From assembly GCA_029224185.1 (NCBI GenBank), contig CM055192.1:22346739-22410738 (forward strand): DNA of 64,000 nt. Direction: 5' to 3'. Below the pieces are notes generated by a model that saw only the letters and a list, made by a program, of their open reading frames with translations, ran no database searches and had not been told where the DNA came from. This document shows positions 50,501 to 62,781 of the stretch, one piece after another. The stretch's first letter is position 1; every line of letters starts with the position of its first letter. The position numbers were made by a program, and so were the translations under genes. This stretch comes from Karalla daura. Its lineage: Eukaryota > Chordata > Actinopteri > Chaetodontiformes > Leiognathidae.

Positions 50501-52078
50501 TTCTGTCTCTGTGGATCTGTTGTTTCTTCAGGAAGCTCTCCAGATTATTCTGACACAAATCCTTTTCACTTTAGTTGACTCAGGTAAGAGACAGATCAGA
50601 TTCAGCCCCCACCCCCTCCCTGCCTCCATTTGCCTTAAGTACTGTTTTAGAGGTCTGCCCCCAAAGCAGCCACACAGACACATGCAACACACACACAAAC
50701 ACACACACCAACATAATCTCACTGTCAATGCCACCACGCTTTGATGCTCGCCCTCCCCTCCACATGAGAGGAGCTGGGAATTCATTTAAACAAACGTTAG
50801 TCCTTTGAAACTCAATGCCATTTTCCCCTTCCCCCGTCTCCAGAAAATGTAATTCAAGAAAGGACATAGCTGCAGGACATTCTGACTGTGGCGCGCTCCA
50901 AGCCCCTTCTGCTGCGTGTCGCTATGTACAGTGGCCTTTATATATGAGAGAGACTTGATAAATGACAGCGAGGCGCAATCTAATTTAGGACAAACGCATC
51001 ACGTCTTTTGTGTGAACACACAATGTTTATGAGGCAATGTGATTGATGATTAAATGCGAGTAGAAGTGACAGTGGAATAACATTATTCACCTTAGCTTTG
51101 TCCTCCTCAGGCAACGTAGCTGCTAGAGTTATCTTCACTATCATTAGTCAAGTATGAAATTGTGGTGATTCTTTACATGAAAACAATTCCAACTCGGAGA
51201 ATGTGGATGAGTAATGGGAAACTCAGGTAGGGTTGGCTTGGAAGAATATTGTCTGGCCTGGTTAAAGTATGATTTTCCTCTTTCTATTACATTGCACCTC
51301 AAGTCAAAACCCACCATGTGAGGGAATTCTGCTGAAAGTATGAAAAGTCCATGACTGTATCAGTGGGACAAGTAGACACGGATGAGTGCAAATTCACTCA
51401 AAGCGGATGTTGGAGATGGAGCGGTGGAGGAAAAACAGGGATGAGAGCTTTCTTTTCAGTGTGTCAGGCCTAACTCTAATTATGGCTTCCTTAATTAGTG
51501 TATCTCATCGCCGACTCGCTTGGAAGGAGGCCACTTAGCTCAGCTTTTTCTCTCTGCACCATATCCCGTTCCCAAATCATGCTCCATCCCGCTTCCCCCT
51601 CCCTGTACCTCCCCACTGCCCCCCCTCCTCCCATCCCGTTCCTGTCCGCACGTCTTGACAGCTCATAAAGCAGAGCAGCGTATCAAAGCAGACTGAGCCA
51701 TCGTAGCCCTTAACCAGGCATCTTTTGCTTCAAATTGCTTCCTGAGGAGAGAGAGAAATAAGATAAGAAGGCAGAAAGAGAGAGGAGGAGGAGGAGGATG
51801 AAACAGGCCCATACTGAGCAGTTCTCGCCATGAGATAGAAACGAGTGAGAAAAGAGGAAAAGTTGAAATGCACTACACAGGCACTTGCCCTTATTTCTCT
51901 GTGCTGTCGGTTAAAGCCTCTGAGAGCCGGGGTGAGACGTGTCAGCTTGTGCCCCCCTCACAACCATGTCGAGAAATTAAGTCCCAACTCAGTGGCAAGA
52001 TCTGGGAATAGATCAATGTCACAGCTGCACAAAGTGAATTCCTCAGTCTGTATTTACCGAAGCAGAGTTTAACCATAA
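50501..52078. other. Non-coding stretch, possible conserved block 50880-51080
   Basis: CA-rich words near 50685-50710. The 50880-51080 part is repeat-free and motif-rich (GCGCGCTCC, TTTATATATGAG, GATTGATGATTAAATG). A TAATTAGTG near 51494 and a (GGA)n at 51782-51798 follow. No gene. Confidence 0.4.
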
Positions 52079-52360
52079 TCCTAACCCTAACTCTAACCCT
52101 GTGCATGCACACAACCAAGAACACCACAATATCTTTATTTTAAGGTGAATATACCCTCGAAAGGAGAGTCTGAGGAACAGGCCAAGGCCAATCTCCATAC
52201 ACCTGGCTGACACCCTGACATCCCTAACCCTAATACTCCTCCAGGACTGTGGCCACCCCAGGTCTGTACCAGGTCTGGACTTGCACACGTGAAGCCTACC
52301 AGGAACCCCTGAACCCAGTCTACATCCCAACACTGCGCACACACACAACCAAGAACACCA
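52079..52360. repeat. Telomere-like patch in a 234-bp-period duplication
   Basis: Degenerate CCCTAA repeats lie at 52079-52100 and again at 52222-52233. The 18-base word ACACAACCAAGAACACCA occurs at 52109-52126 and 52343-52360, an offset of 234 bp, with similar flanks (GCACACACA before, a TCTT-containing run after). This suggests a decayed tandem duplication containing interstitial telomere-like sequence. A 171-codon minus-strand open frame spans it and reflects the repeat (two CSWLC-type blocks). Confidence 0.55.
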
Positions 52361-52999
52361 TGATGTCTTCCTCATGAAAGCTACCACCCATCCTAATTCT
52401 TGTTGCTGGGGCTCTTCAAGCTGCGAGAGGCTGCATGAATTGAGTCGCTGGAAGGCGCAAAGAAGAACGAGCGCCGTCTGCCTTTGCTGGATCGCATTAA
52501 CTCCCGGGGCCTTGTTGGCGCCGGAGAAAACCCCATCGAGAACAGGCCCGAGCCACACCTTCTGCTATTTGGGTCTTCATTAAGGTCACTGGCTGTCCCA
52601 CTCCCCGGCAGGTTTTATAGACTTTTGTTTACAGCCTGCGACCGCGTGCTGCATGTATAACTAGGCAGAGACGGAGAAAATAGGCATCGGAGCAGAGCAG
52701 AATTAATCATTTGTGTTTCGGTTTGCGTTTAAATTTGGGTTGTTTGCAGTACGCCTCATTATATTTCATACCAGGCTGACTGAGGGAGGCAAAGGTTAGG
52801 TAAGGGGAAGAAGGAAGTGTGGTGTTTGGTTGCCCCCCTCGATGTCAGAAGCAGCCTCGGTGATTGCAGTGCTGACCCTTTTCTTTCACCCTCCGCCTTG
52901 TCCCGCCGCTTTTGCAGAGAAAAACACTCCCAGGCTGAGATTGTCTCTATTTGCTTGCTGCCTTGCAACCTGTTATTTCTGCAGCCGCCAGTTCGGTTA
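52361..52999. other. Non-coding stretch, GC-richer
   Basis: CpG-containing, repeat-free sequence at 52380-52560 with no recognisable product. Nothing else. Confidence 0.45.
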
Positions 53000-53030
<31 letters not shown>

Positions 53031-53079
53031 TGTGTTTGAGGAAAAGGTGGGGTAAATAAATGTAAAAAAAAAAAAAAAA
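53000..53079. repeat. (GT)n plus poly-A
   Basis: About 17 GT units with one interruption (53000-53035), then 16 A (53064-53079). Confidence 0.93.
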
Positions 53080-53507
53080 TGTATGTGTGGTGCAAAGTAA
53101 TTGCAGCGGCAGGGAAAGGGTGGAGGGTTTCGGGACATGGGGGGTGGGAGTCTGACAGGATGTGTGCTATTTCAGACACGGTGCTTTCAAGCCAACTGTG
53201 CCCTCATTGTTCCATCAGCGCCGGTAATGACCTCACTGCTGCTTCCTGTCACATGACAATGTCTCTGCTGACCCATAGTTGATGCTGCAAGTGACCTTGG
53301 TTTGGATTGGATGGATGGCTTCAGATGTTCATATGCTTCCTTGAGTTCCCTTTTTTTTTGAAGTCCTTAGCTTTAGCAGGGTGTTTATACTGTATTTCAC
53401 ATAGACATAGCAAATGTACAATAAGCACACAGAAATTTAACAATGCGGTTCACGAGTGAGTCATAAATACAATCCTGTTAACAACCGGGAAGGAGACGTC
53501 GCTCAAG
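53080..53507. other. Non-coding stretch
   Basis: Purine-rich near 53106-53160. Otherwise nothing recognised. Confidence 0.5.
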
Positions 53508-53915
53508 CATGGCCACTTAGTCATTTAGCAGATGCTTTAATCCAACATGAGTTTCACAGGAGAGAAAAAACCTTCAAGCTACATCACAATAGAAGGAGCT
53601 GTGGCAGAAGAGGATATGCTCGCAGAGGAGTTTTGTATTCAAGAGCTCCTTGAAGATGGAGAGGGACGTCCCTGGCCTGATGGTGCATGTTCCATCTTCA
53701 AAGGACTACAAAAGAGCAAAGTCTGGAGTGTCTTGCTTGGACAGGTGGCAGACAGTGCTTGTTTGATAAACACAACAGACAGACAGGGTTAAATATCAAA
53801 AGGCAAGAGTATCAATGTAAATAGGAGCAGACCCAGCAATCACCCTGTAGGTGAGCACTATAAGTGACTTGACCTGAGGAGAGAGTGAGTAGCGCTCCAT
53901 GAGCAGTCAGGTTGA
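53508..53915 (+). mobile_element. Near-complete teleost GGATAAAAG-family repeat
   Basis: Begins with the family end motif CATTTAGCAGATGCTTTAATCC, then GAAGATGGAGAGGGACGTCC, CAAAGTCTGGAGTGTCTTG, GCAGACCCAGCAATCACC, TGTAGGTGAGCACTATAAGT and GAGTGAGTAGCGCTCC. I recognise these blocks from an abundant fish repeat whose superfamily I cannot name. An 81-codon frame inside is not a host gene. Confidence 0.75.
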
Positions 53916-55012
53916 ACACCAGACTCACCTCCTCATCTGAACCTGTATATAATGATGTGACCACCCACATGACATATAAGAAAATTTCACTCCTCAATTG
54001 CTTCTTGTGATCTATTATTCAATGTCAAGAGGGAGAAGACTTCAGCAGAAACTGTATAAATCGCACAAGTAATTTTATTCTGAAGAGTGCACCTCTTACC
54101 TTGTGTTTCTTGGGCTTTTGCAGTTTCATATCCTCTATGATTCCAAAATTCCAACAATGACTTATAGTCTGAAATGAGAAATATGTGCAGGAAGCAAATT
54201 TCTTTTTAAAAGAAGTATCCGTTCCCACCCCATCTTCTTCTCCTTCTTCTACCACTATTTCTTTTACTATGAGTACTTGACACACATACTCAGATCTCTC
54301 TCTGTGGTGATGGAGATCCCATTTAACCCATTTCCCCTGGTGACCATATTTAGAATAGTAGTTGAGGAAATGAATCTGCTTCAATATAAATTAAATGCTT
54401 TTGCCTTTGTGTCTTTTACTACCAGATGGCTAAACCCTGTGAAGTGGAAGGATGAAACATCACTCACCTATACCCACTGGAGAAAGGATCTAATTAGTTT
54501 TTACAGTTAAAGAAAGAAAGATTCACTACGAGGTGATCTACTGATTGAATTTAAAAGACCCGACAGTCATTTATCACCCATGTTTAATATAGCACGTTAG
54601 ATAACATTGATTTTTGTCTCAATGTAGGGAGCTTCTCAGGAGTTAAGATTATGACCATGAACTGCAACATCCCTGGTTAAAGTCCAACTGTGAAGGCATT
54701 TTTGTGTCTCTGTCTTTCTTGTTTCCAGCCATCCCGCTCCTGGCACAGTCTAGTAAAGATTAGATTACACTCCGAAAAATGTCAATTTCAGTCATTTATC
54801 TTAAAGATGTATGACAATACATAAGAACAGTATTTCAATTTAACTTTTTTAGAATTATCATTTTTCTAATATTTCTTCTTGTTCCATTTACTCATATTTA
54901 TTTTTGACTGATGAATAACACACTTGGTGATTGGGAATAAATCTTTCAAATTTGTATCCTAAGCCGTAACCCTCTGGTCTGTGAAATGAAAGTTACAACA
55001 AAGGATTGTGCA

Positions 55013-55018
<6 letters not shown>
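53916..55018. other. Non-coding stretch
   Basis: The 119-codon minus-strand frame at 54025-54384 includes a Glu-rich part caused by a TTC/TTCTTC run and is not credible. AT-rich near 54830-54900. Confidence 0.5.
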
Positions 55019-55050
<32 letters not shown>

Positions 55051-55056
55051 ACACAT
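55019..55056. repeat. (CA)n microsatellite
   Basis: About 18 CA units with interruptions. Confidence 0.9.
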
Positions 55057-56077
55057 ACAATCGGACACATATCTACACACAGACATGAATAAAGCCAGTC
55101 CTTGTTTACTGACTGTCTTACAATATCCAGCATCACACTGAAGCTTTGCACTAAAGCTGAGGATCACATCAAATCTTGTCATTAGGTTTTGTTACCAGGA
55201 CAACAGCACTGCTCCAGCATCGCACGTGTCACAGCCTAATAGGACACTAGCAGTGGTGGATTGTACGCATAGATTGAAAAAATAAAGATAAAATAAAAAA
55301 ATAAAACTCATATCAGGGACAGAATTCGTGACATAAGGCCTTCTAATGTGGATGGGTCTTCTGCTTTACAGGGACCCAGCTCTGGTACTGACTGCTACAG
55401 TGGAGTGTGCCAAGCCTGTCAAGTGGAGAGCACTTCTTTACTCTCACTCCGGATAAATGTACACACTTGTTTTCTTTTTTCTATTTTTTTTTTTTTTGTT
55501 ACCCACGCTTTAATGTGGACATGCCAAGACTGTGAATTCACAGTTTCGATAAAAACCTGAATAACTGGCATGTGGTTACATAATATGAGGCGTCCATACA
55601 GCAGTGTTGTATAATTCATTGCACTAGTGGAATATGTAAAAGCACAGCTTCAATCCCCTTTAGGTCTAATTAAAGGACTATCAGCCTTTTTTTTACAATG
55701 AAAACTTCAGGGGATACAGTGTAATCACATATTAATAGAATGATTACTAAAGAAATAAAGCTCCTTATGCAGATAAGAGCTGCTGAATTCTTAGCACAAA
55801 GCCACCCCGAAAAAGAATTCCTATAAATGTTATTCCTATGATCTTGGTTCAGTGCTAAATTTGTGAACACGAACAAGCCTTCCTCAAAACCACAAAAAGA
55901 GAATTGGATTTCAAGCGCAAGGATTTGGACTGCAGGCCTGCTTCTCAGCTGCAGATGGGCACCCGTGGTGTGTTTGTGGCTCGCAGACCCGTGTTTTCTT
56001 GAAAATCACAACTCTCACTGTAGCACAACACGAGGCTTATCTGGCTGCGGACACAAGAGACTACTTATCAGCAAATT
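55057..56077. other. Non-coding stretch
   Basis: A T run near 55485-55498. No gene or repeat family recognised until the inverted repeat that follows. Confidence 0.5.
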
Positions 56078-56129
56078 TGGATTCACATTCGATGCCACAA
56101 CTGCATGGGCGGCATCAAATGTGAATCCA
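56078..56129. other. 19-bp inverted repeat with one mismatch
   Basis: The arms 56078-56096 and 56111-56129 are complementary at 18 of 19 positions around a 14-base loop. The stem carries GGATTCACATT. Candidate hairpin; the stem is shorter than a typical pre-microRNA, and no known microRNA is recognised. Confidence 0.7.
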
Positions 56130-56191
56130 TATCCCACGCTCGCAAATATTTCAAAATTCGAAGCTACAACATTGAGAGTCATCACGTCAGC

Positions 56192-56320
56192 AACTTGGCG
56201 AGGCTGAGCTAAATGTTTAAGTCAGCACGCCCACCTGCTCACACTGACAATGATAACATGCTGATGTTTTGCAAGTTTACTGCTAAATATGCTAAGCTTC
56301 TCAGTGCAGTGTGTTTCCAT
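56192..56320 (+). mobile_element. GGCAATCC-type teleost repeat, 5' part
   Basis: CTTGGCGAGGCTGAGCTAAA, a block with CATGCTGATGTTTTGCAAG, and TAAATATGCTAAGC match the left part of a widespread fish repeat. The right part of the same repeat type appears at 57055-57175, so the two may be halves of one split copy. Confidence 0.65.
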
Positions 56321-56644
56321 GCAACCAGAACTAGAACACCCAAGGGATAGGAGCGCTATTAGTGTTATCAGGGATTGAATTAAAACATGGGTTACAGGCA
56401 TGGGTTAGATGGTCGCCACACACAACTTCAAGGGGATCCAGACTGATTACATTAAGTGTTTGTACTTGTCCTCTAGTACTAAAGTAAAAGAAGTGAAACA
56501 CTGCTTTTACCAGAAATATATCAGATTGTATTTTAAAAACTCCTTTAAAGTCACATTTTCTATTTGCTTTGAATATCATGATTTACTTTTATTTACATCA
56601 GCTGACCTTTTATGTTTATTTGGCACCCACACATACAGAAGGCT
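56321..56644. other. Short non-coding stretch
   Basis: Unique-looking sequence between repeat pieces. Confidence 0.45.
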
Positions 56645-56992
56645 TTAAGTCAACACACATGAATCATCACGTGACTTCAGGTACTGTAGCTTGGCAAATC
56701 CAGCCTCAAATCAGGAGTGCATGTTTTGCCAGAAACTGCTGCCTTGCAGTCACATGCCTTCATTTATTTGCATTTGTCGGTGTAAATTCATTTGGATAAG
56801 ACGGCATAGTTTGCACCACGCTTGTATTTTACCTCTGTTCAGATAAGCCTTTTATTTCCTGTATTTCAGAATTCAAAGTTGAAACCTGACTATGACATGA
56901 TGAACTATTTGGACCCACATGTCATTATTCAACAAAGCCAAAGTAAAAGTGTTTGTTTGTTTTTTTTCCATTTCCCCTTTGAAACATCCTAT
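56645..56992 (+). mobile_element. TTAA-bounded repeat, copy 3 (degraded)
   Basis: Starts TTAAGTCAACACACATGAATC. It shares GTAAAT...CATTTGG...CACCACGCTT and ATTCAACAAAGCCAA with the copy at 3108-3608, and ends near CCCTTTGAA. The internal part is shorter than in the other copies. Confidence 0.45.
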
Positions 56993-57054
56993 GGGAAATA
57001 TGAATGTAGCAGATTTTATGGTAATCTCCTTGCTAATTGTGAAGAAATGTAAAT

Positions 57055-57175
57055 GGAAACCAAAGCTTTGACCTCACGGTGACGTTACATGAAAAGGATT
57101 ACCTCAGATGACTCAACAGGATTCCTCCTCTGGGTACAAGCAATTACTGTACAAAATTTAATGGCAATCCCTGTG
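57055..57175 (+). mobile_element. GGCAATCC-type teleost repeat, 3' part
   Basis: CTTTGACCTCACGGTG, ATGAAAAGG, AGGATTCCTCCTCTGGGTAC and TGTACAAAATTTAATGGCAA then TCC follow the order of the family. See the 5' part at 56192-56320. Confidence 0.7.
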
Positions 57176-57410
57176 TAAAATGAAGTGTGACTCGGGTTCC
57201 CTCAGTGTGAACTGTTGCGCTCCTCTGAATGGTAAACAGCATATTTTGCTTTCCACAAATAACACAATCGTTTGCTCCGCAACACCAAACTCCCTCATGC
57301 AGCCTTACTGCTGAGTGGCCCAGCAGCTCCGTAGGGCTCAAGAACCAATAAACTAAAAAGTCATTACGTAACGCCAGGAGGACAACTGTGCCTCTCTCCT
57401 GACTGTCTGT

Positions 57411-57423
57411 ATGCGTGTGTGTG

Positions 57424-57495
<72 letters not shown>

Positions 57496-57501
57496 CGTGC
57501 A
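57411..57501. repeat. (GT)n microsatellite
   Basis: About 90 bp of GT with GC interruptions near both ends (GCGTG at 57413 and repeated GCGTGC at the right end). Confidence 0.96.
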
Positions 57502-58509
57502 TGGGTAACCCCAGGTCTGCTCCCATACTGCATTAAAAGGAAATACAATTAGTTAACAGGTAACTCCTGAGGATAGTTTGGCAGCTGGCTTGTGTGGACT
57601 TGGATTAAGCAGAGAGTGAAGAGACACGGAGGAGGAGGCAGCTTCACAGCTTTGATAATACTCTTAGAGAGTCTGCTATTAGGTTGATTTTTCAGGCAAG
57701 GACGCAAACATTTAGCTTTCAAATATGAGGTCAACTTATCTCAAAAATACCGGTTTGAATGCATGCATTTTTGATCTGATCTCTGTTACCTCACCTCCAT
57801 AATCTTACATTTCCTCTGTATGTCACACTCAATATTGTTCCATTGACATTCACGGACAAAAACTATGCTACAAAGTTATCACAAAATGTCAAGACGAAAA
57901 GCTGCAGGCTTTTAATGCAAAACTCGATTTGGTCTTATTCCTCCTAATAAGTGCATCTCAAGGTCTCACTTCAGATTTGAGTTCAAGTTCAAGTAAGATG
58001 TGTAGCACCAGCTTGGAGCCCACACCAAAGTTTTTGCAGGGTCAGGAAACATTAAAACAGAAAAAGCAAAATAAGAAACTTTTTTTAAAAAAAGGACAGC
58101 CTAGGGTGAAAAGAGCTAAAGGACTAAAATCAATACGTACAGAGGCAAATAGGAAGTGATGAAGACAGGAATAAATAATGTGGGCTAAATGTTCTAAAAT
58201 GAATGATAAAAAGTTCAAGATATATCATTCAAATATTTATGTGCATAATACAATCTCACTCGATATGGAAAAAGGTCCAAGGATTTTGCAGCACAAGTGC
58301 CTATTTAAACATTGATTCTAAAGGCAAATAAACAATAATCTTGTCAGGACGAATTAGATCTTTTTACATCTCACATCTTCATAGAAATGTAGTCATATGT
58401 AGTCAGGGTCACACAAACCAAGTGCAAAATCTGACTAATAAAATTAGCTTAGTCATACGTTGAAGTACTGACAGACGTAGATCGGTGATATGTGAAAAGA
58501 ATCACGATT
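57502..58509. other. Non-coding stretch
   Basis: AT-rich, short open frames. Nothing recognised. Confidence 0.5.
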
Positions 58510-58822
58510 CAGTCATTACAATTTGATCCTTGAGATGATGTGAGCCAAATTTCATCCATCCAATTGCCGAGACATTTCAGCCTAAACTGCAAAAGTCATT
58601 CTCATGGTGATGTCAGAGAAAAAGTCAAGGGATCACTGAAGTCATTCGGCTTCAATCTTGAGGGATAGAGACGGGCTCTAATTCATGTAATTTCATGGCA
58701 ATCTATCACAATTTTTTTTCTGGCTTTTCTTATTCTTCTTTTTTTTTTTTTTGACATTTCAGGCTAGTCCGAAGGGCTGCAGAGACTGACCAACAGATAT
58801 TGCCTCTATCATGGCTTAAAAT
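58510..58822 (+). mobile_element. GGCAATCC-type teleost repeat, longest copy
   Basis: ATTACAATTTGATCCTTGAG, CAAATTTCATCCATCC, GAGACATTTCAGCC, CTCATGGTGATGTCAGAG, AAGTCAAGGGATCACTGAAG, ATTTCATGGCAATCTATC, GACATTTCAGGCTAG and ATTGCCTCTATCATGGCTTA occur in family order, including the family's internal near-duplication. A T run interrupts it (58739-58752). Confidence 0.8.
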
Positions 58823-59199
58823 CCCATGTACTGACAGCGTCTGCAGAAAGAAAGAAAAATCAATTTTCGCTACGTGGGACTCGGTTCAATTTTAAAGAGT
58901 GGACTTTCTCCACATGTAATGGACTGTCAGAGGTTTCGTCTTCACCAGATGCTGATGAAAACACTGAGCTCAGCCGTTAGCTTAATTAAGACAACGTAAG
59001 TGCAGAAAATAATTGGCTGATTATAACGCAGGCAAGCATGGTGGCCCGCTGCTCTCTTCTGCTGCCTTAGGAGTGCATACATTACCTATGGATGCAAGGT
59101 AAGTATGCATTGATACATTGCTGCATTGAAGCATGGATAGTGTTGTGGCAGAAAGGAATACAAAAGGAACAAAATACAAATACAAAGGAATACAGAAAG

Positions 59200-59201
<2 letters not shown>
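58823..59201. other. Short non-coding stretch
   Basis: Nothing recognised. Confidence 0.5.

Positions 59202-59240
<39 letters not shown>
59202..59240. repeat. (AT)n microsatellite
   Basis: About 19 AT units. Frames through it (Ile-Tyr repeats) are artefacts. Confidence 0.95.
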
Positions 59241-59246
<6 letters not shown>

Positions 59247-60669
59247 GTTCATTACAAATGAAAACATTAATGCTGGATGGAGTTGTGATGCTGGCACTTC
59301 CCATGCCTTGGCATCAGTGTGAGCCAGTTAGCTGATGACATGCATGCATGCACATTAGTCACTGGCGTGAGTAAAAGAAGAAGGAAATGGTCATTTTGAG
59401 CTCATTGACTGGACTGTGGTGCAGACTGGTTAAGAGCTGTCACTCAAAGTCGTTCTAGGGTCAAAGAAAGAGGTGGGTAAAGAAACAAAGAAATAAACCA
59501 GGAAACAACATGTGAATAAACTCCCTGAGCACATGTACGATTTAAGGAAATAGCTAATTAATCGTTGTTAGAAAGAGCACAAATAATTCAATGATCCTGG
59601 CAACTATTGAGTCATTTCACATTAATTCAAGCTGACACATATCTATCAGAGTGTTCAGTGGCTGGTGCCCGCTTTGCCTCATTTGTCTTCCCAATCACCT
59701 GACAACATATCGGATGTTCATCAGTGAGTGGAACAATTCAATTGCAATTTCGTGTCAGGGTACTAACAATGAGAGTGCTCTTGAACTGATAAAAGTGGTC
59801 GCCACTTTTGTCGATTGCAGTGGAATGACAGAGATTTACTAAATGCAATGGAGTCATGGAGAGTTGCTCTCGTAGTGCCACGTGTGATGGAGCTGTCTAC
59901 GGTGTTGATTAAGCTAATTTGAAATTAAAATGATTTGCTTTCCCTTCAGCTTCACAGTAATTTTCACAAGGTGAAAGTGTAAATCATAAAAAGTGTTAAT
60001 TTGTGTTGTGTTGTCTCCAAGAGCAGCATATGTCAGGTGTAGGTCATGAAACCAGGGCATGAAGTAGTCAATTTAAAAACATTTCCAAAACATAAAATTA
60101 TTGATTTATTTATTAATTTGACCAAATATCGGATCCCACATTTAACTTCGGGGATAGTAGAGGCCAAAACAACAGACTAATGAGCTGTGGCAAGAGATAA
60201 ATCACAAACTTTTTCATGTAATTGGGATGGTAAGAATAACTCTGGGTGGGTTTTGATTATTTGGGATGCACTAGTTTTGCAGTTTCTACAGACAAGAAGT
60301 TCCACTCTATTCCAATTATCCAGCCTCCTCTCCTGTTAATGGGATCGACGTAACACACCACAAACTTAAAAGAGTTGGATTGACACGCAGTGGCTGATGA
60401 CAACTGATTACCATCCAGCCCAGACTCAATCTGACTTCACTAGAACTACACTGAACCTTTATCTCACATTGAAATGATCATTCTGTCAGAACTTCTGTGA
60501 TAGGAGACACTATGTCGAAGACTGTTAGCACATGCTAACAAGGTTTATTTAGCAGAGGCTGAGTGATGCCAGTCAATGATGATGTATTTGTGGTAATTTG
60601 ATGGTGTGGCAGAGCTATGATTAGGTTGTTGCTAATTGTTGCTGGTTTGAAGTTTCATGCATGTCCTTG
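59241..60669. other. Non-coding stretch
   Basis: TGCATGCATGCA palindrome (59341-59352). The 59870-59990 part is motif-rich, with a TAATTTGAAATTAA word that also occurs in the palindrome at 32690. No gene or repeat family. Confidence 0.45.
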
Positions 60670-60706
60670 AATTGATCAATTAGGAGCAGTGCCAGCTAAT
60701 TGGCAC
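60670..60706. promoter_or_regulatory. Two adjacent palindromes
   Basis: AATTGATCAATT (60670-60681) is a perfect 12-bp palindrome. GTGCCA-GCTAAT-TGGCAC (60689-60706) has perfect 6-bp arms made of NFI-type TGGCA half-sites facing outward. Both sit in repeat-free sequence; regulatory role is inferred. Confidence 0.35.
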
Positions 60707-62781
60707 AGCGCTTGTTTTAATGCAACAGTTATTTTTATTGTGTTGTCTGCTTTGTGTTAACTTTGTCGATCCCTTCCCAAGCTGGAGAAAACAAACTTAG
60801 TAGTAAAAATAACCATATAAGAGAGCAAACCATCAGTGCAAAACTAATACAGAGGACAGTGCAAAATTGCAAACTACCTATATAAACATGTAGCAACAGT
60901 TACATCAGCAGTTGGGTTTTCAGACTTGGTGGCTCCTGTGTTCACGTCAGCTTATTTACAGCTATATCAAGCTGATGTCCAAATAATGAGGCAGTTAAAG
61001 ATGATAATATTGTGAGTTGAGGCAAACTGGTTGCTATAGCAGCAGCTGTGGGGTCTGGGATAATGATATATCTATACATGTAATCCTGTTACAAGTTGAA
61101 TGCCATCTCAAACAGATGCATGCAGCCTCTTTCATTTCTTTCCTGCCTTTGATTCACACGCGGACACTCGCTTACTGAATGCCCCTCACATCTGCCCACA
61201 CATGGCCCTGCTGATCTCCCACTATCACTGATGTAACTCCTTTCACCCCCAGCGCTGGATAGATGCCCATGTGGACCAAAGAAAAGCTGGCACAGGTTTC
61301 ATAATTGGAGAAAATGAGGCAGAGGGGAGGATGCACTGCAATCAGACTTGTAGAAGAATGAGACCTTAATTAGACATTCTTCTCTTTCTATCTATAGAGA
61401 GAGCTCCGTGCTCCACACTCCCCTTGCCTCCAAACCTACAGTATCAGTGAATTCTAATTAGAGAGCACTTGATGAGAGTGTGTGCTGGCCGTGGCCTAGA
61501 TAGGCCAGCTTCATCGGTATGAGCCCCGGTGCTCCGGTGCGGTTGGTCCCATGCTGCGCCATCAAACGAGAACTCCAGTCTCCGAGGGGAGCTGGTTAAA
61601 GAGGAGGAGGAGGGAGAAGACAGGGTGAGGTGCACAGAGAGATAACAAGACTGGGCATCGCCAGGGGTGGCAGCTCAGGCGAGAGGGAGTCAACATCTGA
61701 GAGCTACATTAGTAAAGCTGTGTGTGTTTGAAGTGGATCTGTTTGTGATTAGGTGATGTATGTATGGCTGTGTGGCAGAGTGTGTGTGAGTGGGCGCAGA
61801 AGAGGACATAATGAGTATACACCTCCTGCAGTGTGAGGCCTTTTTAGAGCAGCTCGTCTCTCAGCTCGTCTCTCAGCCAGTGGGTGACTCTTTCTCACTA
61901 AAATCCTCCACTTTAGCCATACATTAGATTCTGGCCCGTCTGGTCAGGCCTCTTTCGACTGGCCCTTTCTGAAGGACTAAACCCTAAATTCCTAGGGACA
62001 TGGTGCAGACACAGTGCTGTAACCTGCACTCTCTGTTCCACTTGACCACAATTCATGAGCCCCAATGCAGAACTACTGTCTGAACTGTACTGTGGGGAAT
62101 TTGAATACAACAATGTGTATTTCATTATTACTATTACTGCATGATATTTTTCATGTTTAAATACAGTTCAAAGTCTGTTTTACTTGCTGAACTTTTCATC
62201 AATTTGAGCCTACAATATCACATATTTGTGTTACCTGGGATTATTCTCGGATGAGACCTTTGGAAAAACTGGCCTTGAAGTGGGAAATGATGATCTAGTG
62301 CAAATGTTGAAACCTAACTTTATGTCAGGTAAACTGTATTGAAAGGTGAGGAGATGATAAGGTTAAGGGATAATGAAGGACCAGGACACGGTACAGTGGT
62401 GCAGAGGAGGGAAATAATATGGACACTGAATGGGAAAAAAAGTTCAATGGTAATGATGAAAATGCAGAAAGGAGAAACTTAAAGGTCATCAAAGAGAGCG
62501 AGAGGCAAAAGAGCAAAAAAGTGTAAGTTGAGAGTCGAGCAAAATTAACTCAAGTGAACTTGAGAAGCAGTAGGACAGAGAACAAAGTTTGCAGGGTTTC
62601 ATGTCAGCATGCAAAGGTATCAATTAAACTATACAGCTTCTGATTGGACATCTAATTTGTGGGAAACAGAGAACAAAAACATTAAATCCATGCACATGTC
62701 TCATTTGTAACTGATGGAAATGATCATAAATCCGTATCTACCGAAATCTCTTGCCATCAAAAGAAGAATTAGATTTATTTC
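60707..62781. other. Non-coding stretch
   Basis: A 12-bp direct duplication CAGCTCGTCTCT lies at 61850-61873. The 61440-61640 part is GC-richer, with a short purine run near 61603. No gene. Confidence 0.5.

Noticed and set aside
52043..52558. 171-codon minus-strand open frame, the longest in the window
   Set aside because: It runs through the duplicated, telomere-like repeat region and its repeated CSWLC blocks simply mirror the DNA duplication. No domain or splice support.
53547..53792. 81-codon acidic open frame that looks protein-like
   Set aside because: It lies inside a recognised dispersed fish repeat, so it is not a host gene.
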